Source: Verrucomicrobiota bacterium (GTDB lineage Bacteria; Verrucomicrobiota; Verrucomicrobiia; Opitutales; Opitutaceae). Taken from it: a DNA stretch of 36,593 nt. Below the pieces are notes generated by a model. That model saw only the letters and a program-made list of their open reading frames with translations. It was not told where the DNA came from and searched no databases. Within the stretch, counting starts at the first letter, position 1. Each line of letters starts with the position of its first letter. The stretch lies in assembly GCA_014584295.1 (NCBI GenBank), contig JACTNC010000043.1, positions 1 through 36,593 on the forward strand, written 5' to 3'. Both the position numbers and the translations under genes were made by a program. This document shows, in pieces, positions 7,940-14,779 of the stretch.

Positions 7940-9886
7940 GTGAAACTTCGGAATTGGCTTCTCGGTTGGGTGCTCCTCGCAGCAGTCGTAGTCGCTTATA
8001 TCCCAACGTATCGGGCCGGTTTCGTCTGGAATGACTCGGACTACGTGACAGCCCCACCGTTGCGATCGCTGGACGGCTTGGGGAAAATCTGGACGAAGCT
8101 GGGCGCCACCGAACAGTACTATCCGGCGCTGCACAGCGCATTCTGGATCCAGCATCGCCTGTGGGGCGATTCCCCGGTCGGTTACCACCTGACTACGGTC
8201 GTCCTGCACGCCCTAGCGGCTCTGCTGCTCTGGCGCGTTCTGCTGATGCTCGGAGTTCGAGGCGCCTGGATGGGATCGATGCTGTTTGCGTTGCACCCGG
8301 TCTGCGTCGAATCGGTCGCATGGATCGCGGAGCAGAAGAATACGCTCTCCCTGTTTCTCTACCTGGCCGCCGCCCTCGCCTATCTTCGCCATCGGCACAG
8401 TCCCTCGCCGGTCCGCTATGGCGTTGCGACCGGAATCTTTGTCGCCGCCCTGTTGAGCAAATCCGTCTGCGCCACACTTCCTGCCGCATTGCTGGTGGTC
8501 CTCTGGTGGCAAAAGGGACGCATCACCTGGCAGGACGCGCGGCCCCTCGTGCCGTGGTTCATCGCCGGAGCGGCCTTCGGCCTGTTCAGCGCATGGGTCG
8601 AGCACACGATCGTGGGTGCGAAGGGAGAAAGCTTCGATCTCGGCTGGGCCGCCCGCTTCGCGCTGTCGGGAAGGATCGTCTGGTTCTACCTGGGCAAACT
8701 GCTGTGGCCGGCCGATCTCATCTTCATCTATCCACGTTGGACAATCGATGCCTCGGATGCGGTTGCCTGGATTCCCTTCGTCGGAGGGCTCGCTCTGCTT
8801 GCGGCGGCATGGTTGTACCGCCGACACAATCGCGCGCCGCTCGCAGCCCTGCTGTTCTTTCTTGGATCCCTGTTCCCCGTCATGGGATTCATGAATGTCT
8901 ACGGATTCAATTTCTCCTACGTCGCGGATCACTGGCAGTACCTGCCGTGCATCGGGCCGCTGGCACTCGCCGGCGCAGGACTCTCTCAACTCTCCGAAAT
9001 GGGACGCCAATCCGGGCGGATCCTGATCCGTGTCGGTAGTGGCGCGCTGCTGATCGCGCTTGGCACGCTAAGCTGGCGACAGAGCGAATCCTATCGCGAT
9101 GTCGAGACCCTTTATCGAGCAACGCTGGCAAGGAATCCGGACTCGTGGATGAGTCACACCAACCTTGCGCTGCTGCTGCTGGATGCCGGCAAAGCGCAGG
9201 AAGCCCTCACGCATCTCGAAGCAGCCGTGCGCCTGCGCCCGCGTTCGGCCGAGGTGGCCAACAATCTCGGTGTCGCTCTGCGACAGCTCAACCGCCTGCC
9301 TGAAGCCGAGACATGGTTTCGATCGGCCGTCCGCCTGCGGGCGGACTATCCAGAGGCGGAATACAATCTCGGCATGGCCCTGCTGTCTGTCGGCAACATC
9401 GCGCAGGCGCGGACTCATTTCGAACGCGCGGTCGCCCTGCGTCCGTCGTATGCGGCCGCGCACAATCAGATCGGATCAATCCTGCTCGGTGAAAGGAAAC
9501 TGACCGATGCGCTCAACGCCTTTGAGAAGGCACTGGCCGCGGCACCTGACTTCGCGGACGCTGAACACAATCTTGCGCTGACACTCATCGCACTGGATCG
9601 ACGGCCCGAGGCCATCCGCCATCTGGAAGCCGCTCTGAAACGAGATTCGAACCGACCCGAAAGCCGCTGGTTACTTGCCGTGATGCTGGTCGCCGACAAG
9701 CGGCCGTCAGAGGCCATGCGCCACCTCCGCGAACTGATCGCCGCCCAGCCCACCCGCGCCGAGGCCTATCTCCTCCTTGCTCAACTCCTCGATGAGTCCG
9801 GAGATCATGCAGAAGCCCTTCGTTTCGGCCGCCAGGGCCAACGCCTGAAGCACGCCCAGACAGAAGCACCCCCACCGCCGAAGTGA
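7940..9886 (+). CDS. polytopic membrane protein with C-terminal TPR array (TMTC-like putative glycosyltransferase)
   Basis: A 648-residue protein starting with GTG at 7940. Residues 1-375 contain around ten hydrophobic segments and begin with VVAYIPTYRAGFVWNDSDY, the acidic first loop seen in GT-C type protein mannosyltransferases and in the eukaryotic TMTC family; HPVCVESVAWIAEQKNTLSL and YVADHWQYLPCIG are also typical of bacterial TMTC-like proteins. Residues about 390-630 form six to seven tetratricopeptide repeats (for example LGVALRQLNRLPEAETWF, LGMALLSVGNIAQARTHF). Such proteins are common in Verrucomicrobiota and Planctomycetota. It probably transfers a lipid-linked sugar to periplasmic proteins, but activity is inferred from topology only. 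The next 1.3 kb holds no gene. Confidence 0.85.
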   Translation: MKLRNWLLGWVLLAAVVVAYIPTYRAGFVWNDSDYVTAPPLRSLDGLGKIWTKLGATEQYYPALHSAFWIQHRLWGDSPVGYHLTTVVLHALAALLLWRVLLMLGVRGAWMGSMLFALHPVCVESVAWIAEQKNTLSLFLYLAAALAYLRHRHSPSPVRYGVATGIFVAALLSKSVCATLPAALLVVLWWQKGRITWQDARPLVPWFIAGAAFGLFSAWVEHTIVGAKGESFDLGWAARFALSGRIVWFYLGKLLWPADLIFIYPRWTIDASDAVAWIPFVGGLALLAAAWLYRRHNRAPLAALLFFLGSLFPVMGFMNVYGFNFSYVADHWQYLPCIGPLALAGAGLSQLSEMGRQSGRILIRVGSGALLIALGTLSWRQSESYRDVETLYRATLARNPDSWMSHTNLALLLLDAGKAQEALTHLEAAVRLRPRSAEVANNLGVALRQLNRLPEAETWFRSAVRLRADYPEAEYNLGMALLSVGNIAQARTHFERAVALRPSYAAAHNQIGSILLGERKLTDALNAFEKALAAAPDFADAEHNLALTLIALDRRPEAIRHLEAALKRDSNRPESRWLLAVMLVADKRPSEAMRHLRELIAAQPTRAEAYLLLAQLLDESGDHAEALRFGRQGQRLKHAQTEAPPPPK

Positions 9887-9920
9887 GACCCAACCTGATT
9901 GCCGCCATCTGCATTCCCTT

Positions 9921-10000
9921 GGAGGGGCACGCGTCGTCGTGACCGGTTTGAAAATGCCACACCGCGACCTCCAGGGCGACGCGATCGACTCCTGCAGATC
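9921..10000 (+). repeat. 80-bp interspersed repeat, copy 1
   Basis: Nearly identical (one visible difference) to 10616-10695. It begins with GGAGGGGCACGCGTCG and ends in GACTCCTGCAGATC. The first 26 bases are a shorter unit found on its own at 10142-10167 and, inverted and slightly diverged, at 10273-10298 and 12884-12909. Confidence 0.9.
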
Positions 10001-10007
10001 GCCCTCT

Positions 10008-10111
10008 GCTTTCCTCCTTCGTGTCTTGGTGCCTTCGTGCGAGTCATTCATGCTACGGCTTGGACATGGAGGGATAGGTTCACACGAAGCCACAAAGACA
10101 CGAAGGACTGA
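10008..10111 (+). repeat. CTTCGTG-heptad hairpin repeat, copy 1
   Basis: 104 bases matching 10493-10596 with about four differences and no gaps. Two 23-base arms (10017-10039 and 10083-10105) are inverted copies with two mismatches and enclose a 43-base loop. Each arm is itself made of tandem CTTCGTG-like heptads, so a long stem could form in RNA or single-stranded DNA. Confidence 0.88.
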
Positions 10112-10141
10112 TGAATTGTCCACGATGCACCGGACAACCGA

Positions 10142-10167
10142 GGAGGGGCACGCGTCGTCGTGACCGG
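10142..10167 (+). repeat. GGGGCACG-family repeat, short copy
   Basis: 26 bases identical to the start of the 80-bp repeat (GGAGGGGCACGCGTCGTCGT, then GACCGG). The sequence after it is different, so the 26-mer is an independent unit. It pairs as an inverted partner with 10273-10298. Confidence 0.85.
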
Positions 10168-10272
10168 GGTCGTCCATCGCATTCCATCGCCAGCCCTTTC
10201 GCCATTTCATCGCGTTCGTGTACGCTTGCGACGACGATCCTTCGTCCGGCCTTGATCGCGTTACGCATCGAT

Positions 10273-10298
10273 CCGGGCACGACGAAGCGTGCCCCTCC
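10273..10298 (-). repeat. GGGGCACG-family repeat, inverted copy
   Basis: Reverse complement of the 26-mer at 10142-10167 with two differences (core GGGCACGACGAAGCG then TGCCCCTCC). It is nearly identical, and in the same orientation, to the copy at 12884-12909 on the other side of the Mrr locus. Confidence 0.85.
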
Positions 10299-10357
10299 AA
10301 TTTCCCAGAAAGTTCAATCTTCGCCCCAGCACCTTCTCCAAATTCCGATTGATCTCA

Positions 10358-10441
10358 TCCACAGATTTCGGGATGGACGCAGATTCAAGCATCGATCCAC
10401 CTGGAACCAATCTGCGTCAATCAGCGCCATCTGCGGATTCC
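10358..10441. repeat. GGACGCAGATT hairpin repeat, copy 1
   Basis: Starts TCCACAGAT, contains GGACGCAGATT (10375-10385) and its near-perfect inverse AATCTGCGTC (10409-10418), and ends ATCTGCGGATTCC. The same arrangement recurs at 12673-12746. Confidence 0.75.
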
Positions 10442-10492
10442 ATTCTCCGAGATGACCGATCGGGAAAGCAGTCAAACTTGAGACATCCCTCC

Positions 10493-10596
10493 GCTTTCTT
10501 CCTTCGTGTCTTCGTGCCTTCGTGCGAGTCATTCATGCTACGGCTTGGACATGGAGGGATGGGTTCACACGAAGCCACAAAGACACGAAGAACTGA
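10493..10596 (+). repeat. CTTCGTG-heptad hairpin repeat, copy 2
   Basis: Second copy of the 104-base hairpin repeat, with arms 10502-10524 and 10568-10590. It is followed after 19 bases by the second copy of the 80-bp repeat, whereas copy 1 is preceded by that repeat. The two units therefore move or duplicate separately. Confidence 0.88.
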
Positions 10597-10615
10597 AAAA
10601 ATCCCGGACAGGTGA

Positions 10616-10695
10616 GGAGGGGCACGCGTCGTCGTGACCGGTTTGAAAATGCCACACCGCGACCTCCAGGGCGACTCGATCGACTCCTGCAGATC
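10616..10695 (+). repeat. 80-bp interspersed repeat, copy 2
   Basis: 79 of 80 bases match 9921-10000. It is followed at 10703-10757 by a diverged heptad repeat (CCTTCGCGCCTTCGCGGC), as copy 1 is followed by the heptad hairpin. Confidence 0.9.
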
Positions 10696-10702
10696 TCCTC
10701 CT

Positions 10703-10757
10703 GCTTTCCTCCTTCGCGCCTTCGCGGCTTCGCGCGAGACATTCACGGTCCGGCTTT
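10703..10757 (+). repeat. diverged CTTCGCG-heptad repeat, single arm
   Basis: Shares GCTTTCCTCCTTCG and the later GAGACATTCA..CGGCTT with the heptad hairpins but carries CGCG in place of CGTG and lacks the second arm. It looks like a half copy of the hairpin repeat. Confidence 0.7.
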
Positions 10758-10779
10758 GTATTGAAAGGGCGGCAAGAAA

Positions 10780-10931
10780 GGGGCAGGTCATGTGGTTTGT
10801 ATTTAACAACTGAGAAAAAAGAGGGAATGTGTACGTGGGTAGGAACAGAGCAATCTTCGGAGGTAAACGACTTTATTCCGGCGCGGATTTCAGATTGTGA
10901 TGACTGAGTACAACCTACATGACCTGACCCC
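10780..10931. mobile_element. 152-bp MITE/REPIN-like element with terminal inverted repeats
   Basis: The left end GGGGCAGGTCATGTGGTTTG (10780-10799) and the right end, read on the other strand, GGGGTCAGGTCATGTAGGTT (10931-10912) are terminal inverted repeats that match at about 20 of 23 positions over their full length, with one single-base indel. The interior codes for nothing. GGGGTCAGGTC-type ends are typical of REP/REPIN units mobilised in trans by RAYT (Y1, IS200-like) transposases. No transposase lies in the window, so it would be non-autonomous. Identification is by end structure only. Confidence 0.6.
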
Positions 10932-11043
10932 ATATGACTCTTATTCATGCAGGCAAGCATCCAGGCATGCCCTCGCATTGGCGGGACCACCTCAGTAGGC
11001 AGCAAGGAAGACGGAGGGCTTTGATTGCAGATTCCGGAGGGCT

Positions 11044-11113
11044 CACGCGAAGACGCGAAGGCGCGAAGGATTCCAAAGTCAGTGGTTTCTTCGTCTCTTC
11101 GTGCCTTCGTGTG
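11044..11113. repeat. CTTCGTG-heptad hairpin repeat, diverged copy
   Basis: Left arm CACGCGAAGACGCGAAGGCG.. (11044-11068) and right arm CTTCGTCTCTTCGTGCCTTC.. (11089-11113) are inverted heptad arrays with about six mismatches over 25 bases and a 20-base loop. The family is that of 10008-10111. Confidence 0.75.
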
Positions 11114-11207
11114 GACCCTGCCTTTTCTTCATAAATCCTCGGAATTCATGCAGGCATCAGCAGGTGTGACACGGGTAGCCGTTGGGCGCAGCGCCTTGCT
11201 AGCCATA

Positions 11208-12128
11208 TTAACTGTCTGTGAAATAATCGGAATCAATCTTTTGAACCTGGTAGGTCGCCACTGGGTTGACGCCTACTCCGAAATCAATCATCAGCTTCGC
11301 AAGCGTCGCCCCATCAATCAAAATGATCTTCGAGTCGATGCGGGACACGAAGTCTAGGGCGTCTCTCGTAAACTCGGATGTAGTGATAAAAATGCCTTTG
11401 CGGGCACGCTGCCCTTGTAGGGCACCGGCAAATTTCTGAACCTCGGGCCGACCGATTGTGGCTTCCCACCGCTTGGCTTGGATAAAGATATTGTCCAATC
11501 CAAGGTGATCTTCTTTGATGATTCCGTCGATTCCTTCGTCTCCACTGCGCCCGATGGCGCGTCCAGCGTCCTTCCGACTCCCGCCGTAGCCCATCTTGAC
11601 AAGAAGCTCGACGACAATCTTCTCGAAAAGAGTGGGGTCACAGCCGCGAATACTCGCTAGAATCTCACTCGCCAGTTCTGATCGGAGTCGTTCATAAGCC
11701 GATTCAAGTGCTTCGTGGGGAGTCTGCCCGAGCGCATGAGCAGGCGTCTCATATCCGATTCCATTCTCGTCAGATTTTCCACGTCGGATGCTCTTGAAAT
11801 CAACAAACTCGGGGAATCTCTCGAGATACTTTTGGTTTATCTCACTCGGATTCTCTTCCAGAACTGATTTGCCTCGATCCGTGATCTGAAAATATCCCCT
11901 TCTGGGCGATCCTAGGAGTCCAGCCTTCTTCAAGTAGGTTCGTGCCCAGCCAACGCGATTTGTAAAGACGGGCTGCTGTCCGCTGGGAAGAAATTCATTT
12001 TTCTCTTCCTCCGTAAGAGCAAATTCACCAGCCAATGTGGCGATGGCCTCCTTCAACTGGTGCTCTTGGCCGTCCCCTGCGAAACGAAGGAGAGGTAACA
12101 TACATGCTTGGTAATCGGGGATAGGCAT
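11208..12128 (-). CDS. mrr: Mrr-type restriction endonuclease
   Basis: 306 residues from ATG 12128 (the frame runs open to 12425, but that part has no protein character and overlaps a better small gene). Length matches E. coli Mrr (304). Residues about 5-90 form the Mrr N-terminal winged helix (GYFQITDRGKSVLEENP). Residues 165-300 are the PD-(D/E)xK-like catalytic domain: FEKIVVELLVKMGYG, GDEGIDGII with Asp201, and FIQAKRW with Gln217 and Lys219, followed by KGIFITTSEFTRDA. Mrr is a type IV enzyme acting on modified DNA. No methyltransferase or specificity gene is nearby, consistent with a stand-alone type IV enzyme. Repeat families on both sides suggest an acquired locus. Confidence 0.9.
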   Translation of the reverse strand: MPIPDYQACMLPLLRFAGDGQEHQLKEAIATLAGEFALTEEEKNEFLPSGQQPVFTNRVGWARTYLKKAGLLGSPRRGYFQITDRGKSVLEENPSEINQKYLERFPEFVDFKSIRRGKSDENGIGYETPAHALGQTPHEALESAYERLRSELASEILASIRGCDPTLFEKIVVELLVKMGYGGSRKDAGRAIGRSGDEGIDGIIKEDHLGLDNIFIQAKRWEATIGRPEVQKFAGALQGQRARKGIFITTSEFTRDALDFVSRIDSKIILIDGATLAKLMIDFGVGVNPVATYQVQKIDSDYFTDS

Positions 12129-12205
12129 ATCTTGTTGGTTAACGTCAAAAATGAACCACGACGGCGGTTGGCGCGCTGCGAAGCGGAGTCGGCTCGGATG
12201 ATTAT

Positions 12206-12412
12206 TTAGACAGAACGATGCGAAACAACACGATCTTGCTTCCAAACGGCCATCAGCACCACATTGATTGCCGCTGCCGCCACGTAGATTGTGGCGAATA
12301 TCAAATGGCCGCGATCGACGAGGGCAAGTCCGGCACAAGTGAATACCGCAAATCCAAGTGTCATGCGAACACCCATAGGCACAATCACTCGCGCTCGAGG
12401 TGCAATAAACAT
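12206..12412 (-). CDS. small two-helix membrane protein of unknown function
   Basis: 68 residues from ATG 12412. Two hydrophobic segments are clear: MTLGFAVFTCAGLALV (about 17-32) and LIFATIYVAAAAINVVLMAV (about 37-56), joined by a short polar DRGH turn, with a basic tail. Hydrophobic periodicity and Arg/Lys flanks make it a plausible gene despite its size. It lies 77 bases upstream of mrr on the same strand and could be cotranscribed with it. It could also be a decayed piece of a larger gene. I do not recognise the family. Confidence 0.5.
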   Translation of the reverse strand: MFIAPRARVIVPMGVRMTLGFAVFTCAGLALVDRGHLIFATIYVAAAAINVVLMAVWKQDRVVSHRSV

Positions 12413-12672
12413 ACCCCAGGGGCAAAGCCTAAGACGTCAGTTCTTGACTCTTGACACACGTTTGTCGACACGCGTTGAACCTGCTTTGTCGATAAGAAGC
12501 CGCCGGGCGAACGGGCTGGCCGAAACCGGTTCCCCCATTTGCAGCCGCTGCGCCGGCCCTGCGTTGCTCTCAGAACTCCTGGCTCAATTGCCAAGACAAT
12601 CGTCTGTCCGAATGAGATGCCAATGGCCACTCCACCAACTGCACCCATTTCCAATCCAGTCTATCCGCTAAT

Positions 12673-12746
12673 TCCACAGATGGACGCAGATTGCGACATC
12701 ATTCCACCAAGAGCGAATCTGCGTGAATCCTGAAATCTGCGGATCC
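12673..12746. repeat. GGACGCAGATT hairpin repeat, copy 2
   Basis: Begins TCCACAGAT, has GGACGCAGATT (12682-12692) and the inverse AATCTGCGTG (12716-12725), and ends ATCTGCGGATCC. Same layout as 10358-10441, with a shorter left part. Confidence 0.75.
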
Positions 12747-12883
12747 CGGTATCCGAACTGCTGGGCATTCCTCAAGCCTGGAACGACGAAGTCGAACCGC
12801 TCTGACCCCAAGCAACGTCACAGACCTTGCAAGTCGGCATTGGGCGGAATCGTGAGCCGGAAGCTCCGGCTACTTTTTCCAAA

Positions 12884-12909
12884 CAGGGCACGACGAAGCG
12901 CGCCCCTCC
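12884..12909 (-). repeat. GGGGCACG-family repeat, second inverted-orientation copy
   Basis: The core GGGCACGACGAAGCG then CGCCCCTCC (12886-12909) matches 10275-10298 at 23 of 24 positions in the same orientation. Confidence 0.8.
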
Positions 12910-13050
12910 AGGGTGGAATCGCGTGAATCACCCTCCACAGGGCTGAGTTGCGCGCATCGCGCCCCAGAGGGGGATTCCCAGCATCGCCCTGGCCTTCTCA
13001 ATCCTTGCGACTCTGAATTCTCGCTACGGAGCGCCATACGGCTTGGATCA

Positions 13051-14736
13051 ATGCCTGTCGTTGTGCATCGTTTACCAATCCCGTCTTTCCGCATGCGTGC
13101 ACTTCTCCGACTTCCTTCATTTGGTGTCGCCTCGGCCATTCTGCTTGTCCTCATGGCTCTTATTTTTGGCGGCTGCTCGAAACGGGAGACTCCTGTCGAA
13201 GCGGGTCTTCGCACCCACACCCTGCACATTGCAATCAGTGCGGAGCCCCGGGACCTGGATCCACACATTCTTGTCGCCTACAATGACATGACAGTCTGTC
13301 TCGCCGTGTTCGAGGGACTTGTCGCGGTCGACGAAACGACTTCCCGCCTCGAACCCGCCTGCGCCGAGCGATGGCAGACCTCGAGCGATGGCACCACCTG
13401 GACGTTTTTTCTGCACAAGGGAATGACTTGGTCGGACGGTCATCCACTGACAGCCGAGGATTTTGTCCATTCCTTCCGGCGCGCGCTGTCCCCGCGACTG
13501 GCCTCCGAATACGCCTACGTGCTGTTTCCAATCAAAGGGGCCGAAGCGTATAACTCCGGCAAGAATCCGGATGCCTCAAGCATCGGTGTTCGCGCCCTCG
13601 ACAGCGACACGCTTGAAATCACCCTCACTGCACCCACACCCACGCTGCTCGCCATCCTCGCGCTTCCGGTGAGTTTCCCCGTTCCCCACCACGTCATCGA
13701 AAGACTCGGGGGCATCGACGACCGCGCAAACCGGTGGACGCGGCCCGGCAATATCGTCTCGAATGGCCCGTTCCGGGTGCAAGAATGGACGCCGAACATG
13801 CGCATCGTCACGGTACGCAACCCGAATTTCCGCGACAACGCATCCACGCGGCTCTCCTCGGTGATCTTCTATCCGTACGAAAGCGCGACCGCCCAAGAGA
13901 CCGCGTTTCGCGCGGGACAGATCCACCTGACCAGTGAGATACCTATCTCGAAGATTGCATCCTACAGGAACGGACCCGAAGCATCCTCACTCCGGCTCGA
14001 TCCCTTTCTCGAAACCGGATTCTTTCGGTTCAATGTCGATCGCGGCCCGCTCAAGGATGTCCGCGTCCGATCCGCTCTGGCCCGTGCGGTCGACCGAAGG
14101 ACGCTCGTCGATCGTGTTGCCCTTGCCGGGCAACAGCCCGCTCACAGCCTCACTCCACCCAACACGGCCGGGTACACCGCCGAGGCCGGCATTCCGGATG
14201 ACTTCGATGCTGCACGCCGCCTGCTCGCCGAGGCGGGATTTCCCGGTGGAAGGAATTTTCCGACGCTCGAAATCATGTCGTTCACCAATGAACTCAACCA
14301 GCGCCTGATGGAGGCGATCCAGCAGATGTGGAAACGGGAGCTGGGGGTGAACGTCACACTGGCCATGAAGGAGCAGCGCGTGTGGCTCGACGATGAGCGG
14401 GAGCGGAACTATGCGATTTCCTGCGCACGTTGGATCGGAGACTACGTTGATCCCAGTACATTTCTTGACATGTTCCTCTCCAACAGCGGCAACAACGCGA
14501 CCGGTTGGAGCAATCCGGACTACGATCGCCTGGTGCGCAGCGCGGCCTCGGAAACCGATGGCGCCCGCCGATACGCAATGTTTCAGGAAGCCGAGGCCAT
14601 CCTGCTGCGCGAGGCTCCGATCGCACCGCTCTATCACGGGACGCGTCCCTACCTCATCCACCCGGCCGTTAAAGGCTGGGAACCCGCGCTCCTCGGTTTT
14701 CATCGCTACCAGCGCGTTTCGCTTCAGCCCCACTAG
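13051..14736 (+). CDS. peptide/oligopeptide ABC transporter substrate-binding lipoprotein (OppA/DppA type, SBP_bac_5)
   Basis: 561 residues from ATG 13051; an ATG at 13093 is an equally possible start and gives a compact signal peptide. The N-terminus is a lipoprotein signal (FGVASAILLVLMALIFGGC), with Cys as the lipidated residue. Family 5 solute-binding signatures follow: ISAEPRDLDPHI, FEGLVAVDE, WTFFLHKGMTWSDGHPLTAE and RPGNIVSNGPFRVQEW. The protein binds oligopeptides in the periplasm for an ABC importer, or feeds murein-peptide recycling. No permease or ATPase gene is adjacent, so it is an orphan binding protein here. It ends 43 bases before the convergent STING-like gene. Confidence 0.9.
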   Translation: MPVVVHRLPIPSFRMRALLRLPSFGVASAILLVLMALIFGGCSKRETPVEAGLRTHTLHIAISAEPRDLDPHILVAYNDMTVCLAVFEGLVAVDETTSRLEPACAERWQTSSDGTTWTFFLHKGMTWSDGHPLTAEDFVHSFRRALSPRLASEYAYVLFPIKGAEAYNSGKNPDASSIGVRALDSDTLEITLTAPTPTLLAILALPVSFPVPHHVIERLGGIDDRANRWTRPGNIVSNGPFRVQEWTPNMRIVTVRNPNFRDNASTRLSSVIFYPYESATAQETAFRAGQIHLTSEIPISKIASYRNGPEASSLRLDPFLETGFFRFNVDRGPLKDVRVRSALARAVDRRTLVDRVALAGQQPAHSLTPPNTAGYTAEAGIPDDFDAARRLLAEAGFPGGRNFPTLEIMSFTNELNQRLMEAIQQMWKRELGVNVTLAMKEQRVWLDDERERNYAISCARWIGDYVDPSTFLDMFLSNSGNNATGWSNPDYDRLVRSAASETDGARRYAMFQEAEAILLREAPIAPLYHGTRPYLIHPAVKGWEPALLGFHRYQRVSLQPH

Positions 14737-14779
14737 CGCTGCTACCAGCGGCAACCCTGCGCAGTACACATGGGGCGGC

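Larger units (their letters stand above)
9887..11207. other. 1.3-kb non-coding region packed with interspersed repeats
   Basis: No convincing gene in any frame: the open frames here run through repeated DNA and are shared between copies. The stretch holds two copies of an 80-bp repeat, several GGGGCACG-family units, hairpins made of CTTCGTG heptads, one copy of a GGACGCAGATT hairpin and a 152-bp element with terminal inverted repeats. Each is listed separately. It separates the TPR gene from the Mrr locus and marks an accessory patch. Confidence 0.8.
12413..13050. other. repeat-bearing intergenic region between the small membrane protein and the OppA-type gene
   Basis: 640 bases without a convincing complete gene. 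On the minus strand, 12385-12654 is open and begins MEMGAVGGVAIGISFGQ, which resembles a glycine-rich membrane helix but then degenerates; it may be a gene remnant. The region also holds a GGACGCAGATT hairpin (12673-12746), a small palindrome AGCCGGA-AGC-TCCGGCT (12855-12871) and a GGGGCACG-family unit (12884-12909). Confidence 0.6.

Noticed and set aside
9921..11113. CRISPR array
   Set aside because: The repeats have irregular spacing, different lengths and internal inverted structure, and no unique spacers of constant length; no cas genes are near.
12129..12425. N-terminal extension of Mrr by 99 residues
   Set aside because: The extension is Cys-rich and non-conserved, Mrr length is normal without it, and a better small membrane protein gene overlaps it in another frame.
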